NCBI RefSeq assembly: GCF_000378945.1
Contig: NZ_KB900539.1
Span: 2,215,129-2,279,128 of the forward strand
Length of the DNA stretch: 64,000 nucleotides
Direction of reading: 5' to 3'
Source: Methyloversatilis universalis EHg5
Lineage (GTDB): Bacteria > Pseudomonadota > Gammaproteobacteria > Burkholderiales > Rhodocyclaceae
Position numbers and translations under genes: made by a program. This document shows positions 42,699 to 51,518 of the stretch, one piece after another; within the stretch, counting starts at the first letter, position 1; each line of letters begins with the position of its first letter. Under the pieces are notes generated by a model that was not told the DNA's origin, made no database searches, and saw only the letters and a program-made list of their open reading frames with translations.

Positions 42699-44747
42699 TC
42701 AATGCCCCTTGGCATGCACCTCGCGCGCACGTTCGACCAGCGCATCAAGCCCGAACTTCTTCAGCTTCAGATAGAGCGTGCTCTTGGCAATGCCCAGCGA
42801 GCGGGCAGCCAGCGCCATATTGCCGTGACTGTCGTCGATCGCGTTCAGGATGGCGTCGCGTTCGGTCTCTTCAAGCCGCCTGCATTCGCGGTGTTCGGCC
42901 ACTGAAGACATGACCTGTTCCACCACACCCGCCGACTCGAACGGACGTATGCCGCGCACCGCCTCCGGCACCATCAGCGCGCGCGGCCGCTCGCCGGTGA
43001 GCAGCATGGATTCGAGCACATTGCGCAGTTCGCGCACATTGCCCGGCCAGGAATAGCCGGACAGTTCGTTCAGTTCGACGCCGGTCAGCACCGGCACCGG
43101 CACACCGTGCTGGGCCGCCAGTTTTTCCATCAGCGCGCGCGACAGCGACGGAATGTCGCCCAGGCGCTCGCGCAGCGGCGGAATGCGCACGCTGGTGACC
43201 GCCACCCTGTAATAAAGATCCATGCGGAAGCGCCCGTCGGTCACCTCCTTGCGCAGGTCGCGGTTGGTGGCACAGATCAGGCGGAACTTCACCTTGCGCG
43301 GCGCGTTCTCGCCGAGGCGGTAGATCTCTCCCTCCTCCAGCACGCGCAGCAGATGGGGCTGCATGTCCAGCGGCATTTCGCCCAGTTCGTCGAGAAACAG
43401 CGTGCCGCCGTTGGCCGCCTCGATCTTGCCCATCATGCCGCCGCGGCGAGCGCCGGTGAAGGAACCTTCGGCATAGCCGAACAGTTCGGTCGCCAGCAGT
43501 TCGCGCGACAGGCCGCCACAGTTCACCGCGACGAAGGGCGCCGCCTTGGCGCTTCCGCAGTCGTGGATGCCGCGCGCGAACACCTCCTTGCCGACGCCTG
43601 TTTCGCCCAGCAGCAGCACCGGCACATTGGAGCGCGACAGATGACGGGCGCGCTCGACCGCCTCCATCAGCGCGGTGTCCTTGCCCACCACGCAATCCAG
43701 CTTGCTCGGTTCGTGTGGCGCGCTGGTCGCACCGGCGGCCGGAGCGGTCACGCCATGCGGCGCGCGCGGCTTGAAGATGGGAATGGTGAGCAGCGTGCCG
43801 ATGCGCTGGCCGTTCTCGATCACCGGCTCCAGCCACTCGGGCGCGATCCAGCCCTGCAGCCCGGCCGGCAGGCCGTCATCGGTGGCATGACCCAGCGTGA
43901 GCGACGCCAGATCCAGCCGGCGCGAGCCGATACGCCCTTCGGCCAGCTGATTCAGCGCCTGTTCGGCGCGTTCATTCGCCTTGACCGGATTGCCGCGGCG
44001 GTCGAACACGATGACGCCGTCCGAAGTCGAGTGGATGAGCCGGTGCATGCAGCGTTCAAGCAGCCGGAAGCGTATGCCCATTTCGTGCTTGGCCAGCCTG
44101 CCCTCGATCTTGCTCGCGGTGGCCACCACCAGCGCCAGGCTGTGCTTGTTGTAGGTCTGCTGCAGGCCGGACACGTCGATCGCACCCAGCACGCTGTTGT
44201 CGTAGGGATCGAGAATGACCGTGGATGAACAGGTCCAGCGCTTGATGCCGGCACAGTAATGTTCTGCGGAATGGATCTGCACAGGATGGCGCACCGCGAT
44301 CGCGGTGCCGATGGCGTTGGTGCCGCAGGCGGTTTCGCTCCAGCTGGCACCCGGCATCATGTTCATGACGCCCGCTTCGTCACGGGTACCCGGATCGCCT
44401 TCCAGGCTCAGGATGGTGCCGCTGTGGTCGGTCAGCACCATGATGGTTCCGGTTTCGGCCAGGAAGTCGCGCGCCATCGCCATCACCGGCGTGCTGGCGG
44501 TAAGCAGGTCACCGTGCTTCTGCTGCAGCGAATACAGCGAGTTCTCGCTCAGCGGCGGCGGCGCCTGGAACTTGGATGGATCGACATGGGCATTCAGGCA
44601 GCGGCGCCAGGAATCGTCGATCAGCCTGCGCAGCGCGTCAGAGCTGCACTCCTCGCCACTCAGCAGGCGCTCCCAGTGGGTCATCACGTCGCCGTCGCGC
44701 TCCGGACGTGAAAACATCTGGCTCTGATCGTCTTCCCTCAACTCCAT
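42699..44747 (-). CDS. acxR: Sigma-54 activator of the AcoR/AcxR type
   Basis: Enhancer-binding protein for sigma-54 promoters; by position the regulator of the acetone locus. Seen: 682 aa; GAF-like sensor (about 70-220), PAS-like segment (about 230-330), AAA+ domain with Walker A GETGVGKE (381-388), sigma-54 contact loop GSFTGA (428-433, Ala to Ser compared with the canonical GAFTGA) and Walker B FLDE; Fis-type HTH ([27 protein letters not shown]). No receiver domain, so a small molecule is probably sensed. The start has an ACAGGAGGTAGCC ribosome site. The AcoR branch regulates acetoin and ketone catabolism. Confidence 0.9.
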   Translation of the reverse strand: MELREDDQSQMFSRPERDGDVMTHWERLLSGEECSSDALRRLIDDSWRRCLNAHVDPSKFQAPPPLSENSLYSLQQKHGDLLTASTPVMAMARDFLAETGTIMVLTDHSGTILSLEGDPGTRDEAGVMNMMPGASWSETACGTNAIGTAIAVRHPVQIHSAEHYCAGIKRWTCSSTVILDPYDNSVLGAIDVSGLQQTYNKHSLALVVATASKIEGRLAKHEMGIRFRLLERCMHRLIHSTSDGVIVFDRRGNPVKANERAEQALNQLAEGRIGSRRLDLASLTLGHATDDGLPAGLQGWIAPEWLEPVIENGQRIGTLLTIPIFKPRAPHGVTAPAAGATSAPHEPSKLDCVVGKDTALMEAVERARHLSRSNVPVLLLGETGVGKEVFARGIHDCGSAKAAPFVAVNCGGLSRELLATELFGYAEGSFTGARRGGMMGKIEAANGGTLFLDELGEMPLDMQPHLLRVLEEGEIYRLGENAPRKVKFRLICATNRDLRKEVTDGRFRMDLYYRVAVTSVRIPPLRERLGDIPSLSRALMEKLAAQHGVPVPVLTGVELNELSGYSWPGNVRELRNVLESMLLTGERPRALMVPEAVRGIRPFESAGVVEQVMSSVAEHRECRRLEETERDAILNAIDDSHGNMALAARSLGIAKSTLYLKLKKFGLDALVERAREVHAKGH

Positions 44748-44977
44748 GGCTACCTCCTGTTTGTGGTGGAGGTAGACGGCACCCCGTACCCATCGTCCCG
44801 GCGGGACGATGCGCACGTTCTCCGACTCCTCCGACACCTGCGTAGCAACATGCTTCGAGGCATGCCGTCTCACAGGCTTGTTTGAAAACCATGTGTTACC
44901 CGGCCATCCACAGAGCAGACCGGCCCGGTACCGCGTCAGCGGGGGCGGCTGCTCGCCGCCAATCTCATCAGGTTAGT

Positions 44978-46177
44978 TCAATTATTGTGCAACTCCAGTG
45001 CAATTGCAGTCGCTTCGCCACCGCCGATGCACAGACTGGCCACGCCGCGCCGGCCACCGGTACGGCGCAGCGCGCCGATCAGCGTCACCAGCAGGCGGGC
45101 GCCGGTGGCGCCGATCGGGTGGCCGAGCGCACAGGCGCCGCCATGGATGTTCACGGTGTCCGGATCCAGCCCCAGTTCCTGGATGGCCGCCAGCGTCACC
45201 ACCGCGAAAGCTTCATTGATTTCATACAGATCGACTTCGGTCCGGCGCCAGCCGGCGCGCTCCAGCACCTTGCGGATGGCGTCCACCGGGGCCACCGGGA
45301 AATCCGCCGGTGCGCCGGCATGGCCGGCCTGGGCGACGATCGTAGCCAGTGGCCTGAACCCTCCGGCGCGCGCGGTCGAGGCACGCATCAGCACAAGCGC
45401 TGCCGCGCCGTCGGAAATCGAACTGGAATTGGCGGCGGTGACCGTGCCGTCGGTGCGGAACACCGGTTTCAGCGCCGGTATCTTCTCCGGCCGTGCGCTC
45501 TGCGGCTGTTCGTCTTTCACCACATCGACAGCGCCACCCCGGCCGCCCACCTGCAGCGGACAGATTTCCCAGTCGAAGGCGCCGCGCCGGTCGGCGTCCA
45601 GCGCGCGGTCGAGCGAGCGCAGCGCCCAGGCGTCCTGCGCCTCGCGACTGAAACCGAAGGTGCCGGCACAGCGTTCGGCGAATACGCCCATCAGCGTGCC
45701 ACGCTCGCCATAGGCGTCTTCCAGCCCGTCGAGGAACATGTGATCGATCACCCGTTCGTGACCGAGGCGATAGCCGGAGCGGGCGCGCGCCAGCAGATAA
45801 GGCGCGTTGCTCATCGACTCCATGCCGCCAGCCAGCACGATGTCGGCTGACCCGGCGCGCAGCGCATCATGGGCCAGCATGACCGCCTTCATGCCCGAGC
45901 CACACACCTTGCTCACCGTGGTACAGGCGCTGGATTCGGGCAGACCGCCGCCCAGGGCGGCCTGCCGGGCCGGGGCCTGACCCACGCCGGCGGGCAGTAC
46001 GCAGCCCATATAGACCTCATCGACGCGGGCGGCATCGATGCCTGACCGGCTCACCGCCGACGCAATCGCGCGGGCGCCCAGTTCGGGGGCGCTCAGCGAC
46101 GCCAGGCCGCCGAGAAAGCCGCCCAGCGGCGTACGGCTGGCGGACACGATCACCACCGGATCGGATGTCTGATTCAC
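44978..46177 (-). CDS. Acetyl-CoA C-acetyltransferase (thiolase)
   Basis: Cleaves acetoacetyl-CoA with CoA into two acetyl-CoA, the last step of acetone degradation. Seen: 399 aa; acylated Cys92 in SKVCGSGMKA; NEAFA; His in NIHGGACALGHPIGATGARLL; C-terminal base Cys in LCIGGGEA. A normal biosynthetic-type thiolase. The start is GTG at 46177 (NQTSDPVVIVSA) because a GGAGG site lies 10 bp upstream; the earlier ATG at 46273 would overlap the sigma-54 promoter. It has its own promoter (46239-46254), separate from acxABC. Confidence 0.94.
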   Translation of the reverse strand: MNQTSDPVVIVSASRTPLGGFLGGLASLSAPELGARAIASAVSRSGIDAARVDEVYMGCVLPAGVGQAPARQAALGGGLPESSACTTVSKVCGSGMKAVMLAHDALRAGSADIVLAGGMESMSNAPYLLARARSGYRLGHERVIDHMFLDGLEDAYGERGTLMGVFAERCAGTFGFSREAQDAWALRSLDRALDADRRGAFDWEICPLQVGGRGGAVDVVKDEQPQSARPEKIPALKPVFRTDGTVTAANSSSISDGAAALVLMRASTARAGGFRPLATIVAQAGHAGAPADFPVAPVDAIRKVLERAGWRRTEVDLYEINEAFAVVTLAAIQELGLDPDTVNIHGGACALGHPIGATGARLLVTLIGALRRTGGRRGVASLCIGGGEATAIALELHNN

Positions 46178-46238
46178 GAACAGCGTCCTCCGCAACGGCC
46201 GACCCTGGCATGCTCGGGTCGGCGGGTAGTCATTTCCC

Positions 46239-46254
46239 TGCAAGGAGCGGGCCA
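46239..46254 (-). promoter_or_regulatory. Sigma-54 promoter of the thiolase gene
   Basis: Read leftward: TGGCCCGCTCCTTGCA, matching TGGCACG-N4-TTGCA except for one base in the -24 element. The -24 GG and -12 GC are both present with correct spacing. It is about 62 bp before the GTG start, with the palindrome site at 46381-46400 about 140 bp upstream. Confidence 0.78.
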
Positions 46255-46380
46255 TTGGAAACCGCCCCGCCATCAGCAGGAAAACCCTTTTTATTCAACA
46301 GACTGAAACAATCGACTCGGCCGAGTCGGCCCGGACAGCCGACAGGCGTCCGAAAACCGTACGACGTGCGCACGGAGATC

Positions 46381-46400
46381 GTCCGGCTATCGGACGTCCG
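46381..46400. promoter_or_regulatory. Candidate activator-binding palindrome upstream of the thiolase
   Basis: CGGACGTCCG (46391-46400) is a perfect 10-bp palindrome. It is preceded by GTCCG, so 46381-46395 also forms GTCCG-GCTAT-CGGAC. It starts 137 bp upstream of the -24 edge, a usual distance for sigma-54 enhancer sites. Confidence 0.55.
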
Positions 46401-46410
46401 GACATCGAAC

Positions 46411-48372
46411 TCAGACGCGGGCGGCGCGCAGGCTGATCACCTCTTCGATTGAACGCGGGTTGTCCATCGACGACAGGTCACCCATCGGTCGCCCGATATA
46501 GGCGTTGCGGACGACCCGGCGCAGGATCTTGCCGTTGCGCGTCTTGGGTATCTGCGTCAGCGCGTAGATGCGGGACGGACGCAGCGGCTTGCCGAGCAGG
46601 CGCGCCACGTGGTCCGACAGTTCGGTTTCCCATACGCTCCAGCCTTCCGGCCCACTGCGCCGGTCGTGTAGCGTGACGAAGCACACCACCGCCTCGCCCT
46701 TGATCGCGTCCGGCACGCCCACCGCCACCGCTTCGGCCACCAGCGGGTGCGACACCAGGGCCGATTCGAATTCGGTCGGCCCCAGCCGCTTGCCCGCCAC
46801 CTTGATGGTGTCGTCGCTGCGGCCGTGCACGAACCAGTAGCCGTCGCTGTCGATGCTGGCCCAGTCGCCATGCACCCACAGGCCGGGCAGCGTGGCCCAG
46901 TAGGTGTCCTCATAGCGGTCCGGATCGTTCCAGAAGCCGCGCGTCATGCCCGGCCAGGGCGCGCGCAGCACCAGTTCGCCGACGCTGCCGCGCACCGGCC
47001 GCCCTTCCGCATCGACCACGTCCGCCGCCATGCCGGGAATCGGGCCGTTGAAGCCGCAGGCGGTCTGCGGCAGACCCGGGAAGCAGGCGAGGATGCCGCC
47101 GCCGATTTCGGTGCCGCCCGAGTAATTGACGATGGGCCGCCTGCTCTGACCCACTGTTTCGAACAGCCACAGCCAGGGCGTTTCGTTCCACGCCTCGCCG
47201 GTGGAGCCGAACACACGCAGCGTGTCCAGCGTGCCCGGGGCCGGCACCGCGTCACGGCTGCCCATCAGCAGGCGCACCAGCGTCGGCGACAGGCCGAGGT
47301 GGGTGACGCCGTGGCGCTGCACGATGCGCCACAGCCGCCCGGCATCCGGATAGTCCGGCGTGCCTTCGCACAGCACGATGGTGGCGCCCAGCAGCAGCGC
47401 ACCGAACACCATCCACGGCCCCATCAGCCAGCCCATGTCGGTCACCCACATCAGGGTGTCGTCCTCGCGCAGGTCGAACGCCATGGCCATGTCCTGCGCC
47501 GCCTTCAGCGGAAAGCCACCGTGGGTATGCACCACGCCCTTGGGCTTGCCGGTGGTGCCGGAGGTGTAGACCAGCATGAGCGGCGCCGACGCGCCGAAGC
47601 TGTCGTCGCCCGGCGCTTCGGGCACCGTGGCGGCCAGCGTGGCGTAGTCGCGCAGCGCGTAATGACCGCCCGGCTCCTCGCCCTCGTACGAACCGTTGCC
47701 GAGCCGGTCGACCACCACCACGTGCTGCACCGACTCACAGGCATCGGCCGCGGCCAGCGCATCGGCCAGCATGCGCACCGGCTTGCCGCGGCGGAAATAG
47801 CCGTTGGCGCACACCAGCACGCTGGCGGCGGCGTCCTGCACCCGCTGCACCACCGAATCGGCGGAATAGCCGGAGAACATCGGCACCGAAATGGCGCCGA
47901 TGCGCGCGGCCGCCAGCAGGATGACCGCCGCTTCCGGCACCATGGGCAGGTAGAGCGCGATACGGCTGCCCTGCGCCAGCCCGAGCGCACGCAGGCCGGT
48001 GGCCACCGCCGCCACCTCGCGCTCCAGTTCGCCGTAGCTCAGGCTGCGCTGTTCGCCGGCATCGCCTTCCCAGCGCAGCGCGATCTTGTCCGGATGACGG
48101 CGCGCGTGCTTGCCGATCAGGTTGTCGAACAGGTCAAGCCGACCGCCGACGAACCACTCGGGCCACATCGGCCCGTTCTGCAGATCCAGCGTCTGAACAT
48201 AGGGCACGGTCCAGTCGAGCCCGACTTCCTCGACCACGCGGTCCCAGAAGCGTGGCGCATCGCGCTCTGCCTCTTCCTGCAGCTGGTCGAGCGAGCCATA
48301 GCCGTGACGTTCGATGAAGCGGGCAAGCCGCGTGCCCTTCCACTCGCAACCCGATGGGGTGAACACTTTCAT
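46411..48372 (-). CDS. Acyl-CoA synthetase, probable acetoacetate-CoA ligase
   Basis: AMP-forming acyl-CoA ligase, most likely charging acetoacetate (product of acetone carboxylase) with CoA; acetate is the alternative. Seen: 653 aa, the acetyl-CoA synthetase size; AMP-binding motif VYTSGTTGKPKGVVHTHGG; GSTGEAWNETPW; NYSGGTEIGGGIL; DWASIDSDGYWFVHGRSDD; catalytic Lys region KTRNGKILRRVVRNA. It does not carry the N-terminal pattern I associate with classical AacS, so substrate comes from context. A terminator separates it from the DUF1329 gene upstream. Its promoter is not identified. Confidence 0.85.
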   Translation of the reverse strand: MKVFTPSGCEWKGTRLARFIERHGYGSLDQLQEEAERDAPRFWDRVVEEVGLDWTVPYVQTLDLQNGPMWPEWFVGGRLDLFDNLIGKHARRHPDKIALRWEGDAGEQRSLSYGELEREVAAVATGLRALGLAQGSRIALYLPMVPEAAVILLAAARIGAISVPMFSGYSADSVVQRVQDAAASVLVCANGYFRRGKPVRMLADALAAADACESVQHVVVVDRLGNGSYEGEEPGGHYALRDYATLAATVPEAPGDDSFGASAPLMLVYTSGTTGKPKGVVHTHGGFPLKAAQDMAMAFDLREDDTLMWVTDMGWLMGPWMVFGALLLGATIVLCEGTPDYPDAGRLWRIVQRHGVTHLGLSPTLVRLLMGSRDAVPAPGTLDTLRVFGSTGEAWNETPWLWLFETVGQSRRPIVNYSGGTEIGGGILACFPGLPQTACGFNGPIPGMAADVVDAEGRPVRGSVGELVLRAPWPGMTRGFWNDPDRYEDTYWATLPGLWVHGDWASIDSDGYWFVHGRSDDTIKVAGKRLGPTEFESALVSHPLVAEAVAVGVPDAIKGEAVVCFVTLHDRRSGPEGWSVWETELSDHVARLLGKPLRPSRIYALTQIPKTRNGKILRRVVRNAYIGRPMGDLSSMDNPRSIEEVISLRAARV

Positions 48373-48429
48373 GATGGAATCCTGTTCTGGTCCGGCCAGC
48401 CCCTGCCCCCGGATTCCGCGGCGAAAAAA

Positions 48430-48458
48430 GCCCGACCCCGCGCTGCACGGGATCGGGC
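48430..48458 (-). terminator. Rho-independent terminator after the envelope module
   Basis: Stem GCCCGATCCCG with CGGGGTCGGGC (10 of 11 pairs, 7-nt loop), then six T residues on the leftward strand. It should end the acxABC-to-DUF1329 transcript before the ligase gene. Confidence 0.88.
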
Positions 48459-48500
48459 GAACATGCCGGGAGGAGGTACCAGCACGGTATTCAACTGCGC

Positions 48501-49826
48501 TTACTTGCCCGTACCCGTGGCCACTTCTTCAAGAACGTTCAGCGACACATCGGTCTCCTTCACGCCCTTCGGGTTGGACTTCATGTTCGACGACCAGTTG
48601 GTGGCGTGACCGCGCTTCACGTCGATGATGTGGCCGATCACCGGCATCACCGCCTTGTAGCCGTCGTCGCCCACGTCAGGCCGGTTCTGGAAGATGAACA
48701 TCTTCCAGAATTCGCCCTTGCGGTCGAGCGCATAGCCCAGGTAGGGACGCGGGAAGTCCACTTCCATGTAGACCACCTTCTTGCTGTACGGATGCTCGTC
48801 CGGCGGCACGCCCTCGACCACGTACACTTCGCGCGGCTCCCAGCCGATGTCCTTGGCCGGGTTGAAGTACGGCGCCTCGCTCATGTTGATGCGCGGGAAG
48901 CGCTTCTGCGGCTCGGTGTAGGGCTGCGAGGTATCCACGCTCATTTCCGGGCTGTGCGCGATGGCCAGCACCCAGCGCTTCTCGACCAGCTTGTTCGACT
49001 TGTACTTGGTGGGCGCGGCGTCCCAGATGTCCCAGTCGTCGTACAGCTGATCGGTACCGCCGATCGGATCCATCCAGGCGCCGCCGGACAGCCGGCGCAC
49101 GCGACGCACCGACTTCAGGTAGGCGTAGGAGTCGTCCGGCTTCTTGGAATCCGCCTGGTTGTAGCGGACCGAGAAGGTGCCCAGGCCGCGGATGTCCTGC
49201 GGGTAGTGGGCGACGAAGTAGGTCTTCTGCGCGATGGTGCCATCGCCGACCGTGACCGGGCCGCCATCCAGCCGGCCTTCCATGTAGTAACGGCGGGACT
49301 GGAAGGCCTGCACGCGCTCGTAGCCTTTCTTCGCATCGAGGAAGGCCCAGGCGATGTCGCGCAGATCCATGGTGGCGCCATAGGTGGCGGCACGCAGGTT
49401 CCAGATCACCTTGTCGCCGGCGTTCGGATCATCCATCTTGATCGTTTCCGGCGGGAACATCATGCCGGCCTGCCAGCCGGACACGGTGCGGTCGGCCGGA
49501 TTGAACTTGACGGTGCCGACGTTCTTCTTCGACCAATCGACATACTTCGGATCCATCTCGATCTTCTTCGAGTGGGCGAGCTTGATGGTCAGGTTGTAGT
49601 TCTTGATCATCCACTCGAGCTTCTCCGGCACCATGGAGGCGATGCTCTTCTTCTCGAAGGTGTCCTCCTTGACGCTGTCGTAGTTCTCCTTGGTGATCAC
49701 GAAGCCGGCTTCCAGCTCCTTGGCGAAGGCCTGACCGGCGGCCAGTCCGAGCACCAGCGCCAGCGCGCCGGCCACACTGGTGCGGCGTGCGCGGCCGGCC
49801 GGAATGAGGGTGTTGAGCGTATTCAT
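48501..49826 (-). CDS. DUF1329 envelope protein (outer membrane lipoprotein-sorting-like)
   Basis: Seen: 441 aa; signal peptide (SVAGALALVLGLAAGQAFA); a beta-rich body containing NLRAATYGATMDLRDIAW, RVRRLSGGAWMDPIGGTDQLYDDWD and KVVYMEVDFPRPYLGYALDRKGEFWKMF, the DUF1329 pattern related to LolB/outer-membrane lipoprotein carriers. DUF1329, DUF1302, an RND/MMPL permease and a YCF48-like protein recur together in proteobacteria that use hydrophobic compounds. Function is unproven. The start has a strong AAGGAGGAATACAG site. Last gene before the terminator. Confidence 0.87.
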   Translation of the reverse strand: MNTLNTLIPAGRARRTSVAGALALVLGLAAGQAFAKELEAGFVITKENYDSVKEDTFEKKSIASMVPEKLEWMIKNYNLTIKLAHSKKIEMDPKYVDWSKKNVGTVKFNPADRTVSGWQAGMMFPPETIKMDDPNAGDKVIWNLRAATYGATMDLRDIAWAFLDAKKGYERVQAFQSRRYYMEGRLDGGPVTVGDGTIAQKTYFVAHYPQDIRGLGTFSVRYNQADSKKPDDSYAYLKSVRRVRRLSGGAWMDPIGGTDQLYDDWDIWDAAPTKYKSNKLVEKRWVLAIAHSPEMSVDTSQPYTEPQKRFPRINMSEAPYFNPAKDIGWEPREVYVVEGVPPDEHPYSKKVVYMEVDFPRPYLGYALDRKGEFWKMFIFQNRPDVGDDGYKAVMPVIGHIIDVKRGHATNWSSNMKSNPKGVKETDVSLNVLEEVATGTGK

Positions 49827-49843
49827 CTGTATTCCTCCTTTGA

Positions 49844-51427
49844 TCAGAACTGCCGGGTCAGACGAAACACCAGCTGGCTGGCACGGTTGAAGTAACCGAA
49901 CAGCTGCGATTCGCCATTGCTGAACTGGGTCTTGTTGCTCTTGCCGCCGTCCCAGAAGATGTCGGCCTCCACCTTGGCCACCCATTTGTCCGAGAACGTG
50001 AGCGCCACGCTCGGAATGGCGAAGCCGCCACCGTTGGACAGGTCAAAGCCCACGGCCAGGCCGGGGTTGATCGTGTCGTTGCGGTAGTTGAGCGTGGTGA
50101 ACATCGTCAGGATGGTGCTGTGCTCGTTCAGCGGCGTGCCATAGGCGAACAGGCGCACCAGATCCTCGCCGCCGTCGAAGCCCAGTACCTGGGTGTTGAA
50201 CAGCTGGATGGACGAGAACGAGGGCCGCGACGTGCCGAACAGGTTTTCCAGGCTCAGGTCCTTGTCGATGCGGATCATGGTCCGCAGCGTGTCCTTCTTC
50301 TTGATGCCGTTCAGGCCGATACCCGGATTGGCGGCATTGCCCGGATTGAAGGCACCGGAGCCGACGTTGTAGGGCTGGTCCTTGGTGTAGGCCACTTCCG
50401 CGCTGATGACCGCATCCAGCGTTTCGCTGTAGCCGCTGACGGTGGCGCCGAGCACATCGATCTTCGGATGGATGAGGTCGAACACCGCACCCGCCACCGG
50501 CACGCCCTGGTGCGGCTTGAAGGCCGAACTGGCAACCGGGTCCGCCGAGAAGGTGGTCAGGTAGGCGATCGAGTAGTTCAGGCCGAATGCCTCGCCGGAC
50601 CAGCGGATGCCGCCGGTCACGTCGTCCATGTCACCGTCCTTGTGCTCGCAGTTCTTGGTGGTGACGCGGGTCAGGTCGAAGCCGCGATACGGCTGGAAGA
50701 ACCAGCGGCCGCCGCGGATATCGTAGGTGTTGCCGATGTCTTCGCAGCGGTCCCAGCCCGGGCGCACGAAGGCGGCGATCATGCCCTTGGCTTCCGGCAC
50801 CCGGATCTTGGTCGACAGCATGATGAGCGGCTTGCGCCACTCCTCGTTCTCGCCCTCGAAGAACAGGCGCCAGCTGTAGTCGTAGCCGTGCACCAGATCC
50901 ATCGCCTGGAAGAAGTCGGACTCGCCCCACACCAGCTGCTGCTTGCCGAACTTCACCGTGGTGCGCTCACCCAGCGGCGCCTCGACCCACAGTTCGCGGA
51001 TGTCGCCGTTGTTGTAGTTCTTGGTGATGCTCGGGCCACCGGCGGTACCGTTGGTGGCGCGCAGGTCTTCGAGATCCTCGAGGTAACCGGTCTTGTACTC
51101 GCGGTCCAGCCGGCCGATCGCCTTCCACTTCACCGAGCCGGTGGTCAGATCGGCATCGAGCAGCACCGAACCGCGCAGCATGGACAGCTTGCCCTTGCTG
51201 TCCTTGCCCACCGCATCCAGCTCGGGCTGGTTCTGCAGGTTGAACGAAGCCCAGGCGCGGGCATAACCCGACACCTGGAACTTCACGTCGTCGCTCAGCC
51301 AGTTGCTGGTCGGCGCCTCACCCTTGGCCTCCTCGGCACCGTGAGCGACGGGCATGCCCATCATCGCCAGCGCCGCCGCCACGGCCAGACCGGTACCGGT
51401 CCGCCTGAAGGTTCTGCTTCTTCTCAT
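49844..51427 (-). CDS. DUF1302 outer membrane porin-like protein
   Basis: Seen: 527 aa; signal peptide (LAVAAALAMMGMPVAHGA); many amphipathic beta strands and a C-terminal aromatic residue (VFRLTRQF), the mark of an outer membrane barrel. Conserved pieces include GYARAWASFNLQN, RELWVEAPLGERTTVKFGKQQLVWGESDFFQAMD and the Trp/Tyr-rich loop after it, the DUF1302 pattern. Likely an outer membrane channel or receptor for the RND/MMPL system encoded next to it. 17 bp upstream of the DUF1329 gene, so co-transcribed. Confidence 0.87.
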   Translation of the reverse strand: MRRSRTFRRTGTGLAVAAALAMMGMPVAHGAEEAKGEAPTSNWLSDDVKFQVSGYARAWASFNLQNQPELDAVGKDSKGKLSMLRGSVLLDADLTTGSVKWKAIGRLDREYKTGYLEDLEDLRATNGTAGGPSITKNYNNGDIRELWVEAPLGERTTVKFGKQQLVWGESDFFQAMDLVHGYDYSWRLFFEGENEEWRKPLIMLSTKIRVPEAKGMIAAFVRPGWDRCEDIGNTYDIRGGRWFFQPYRGFDLTRVTTKNCEHKDGDMDDVTGGIRWSGEAFGLNYSIAYLTTFSADPVASSAFKPHQGVPVAGAVFDLIHPKIDVLGATVSGYSETLDAVISAEVAYTKDQPYNVGSGAFNPGNAANPGIGLNGIKKKDTLRTMIRIDKDLSLENLFGTSRPSFSSIQLFNTQVLGFDGGEDLVRLFAYGTPLNEHSTILTMFTTLNYRNDTINPGLAVGFDLSNGGGFAIPSVALTFSDKWVAKVEADIFWDGGKSNKTQFSNGESQLFGYFNRASQLVFRLTRQF

Positions 51428-51518
51428 GTCTCCACTCCCTCCTGTTTGGGACTACCCATGAGCCGTCCGCGCACGCCCGTCGCCGTCGGCTGACACCGAC
51501 GGGCGCGACGGGCTGCCC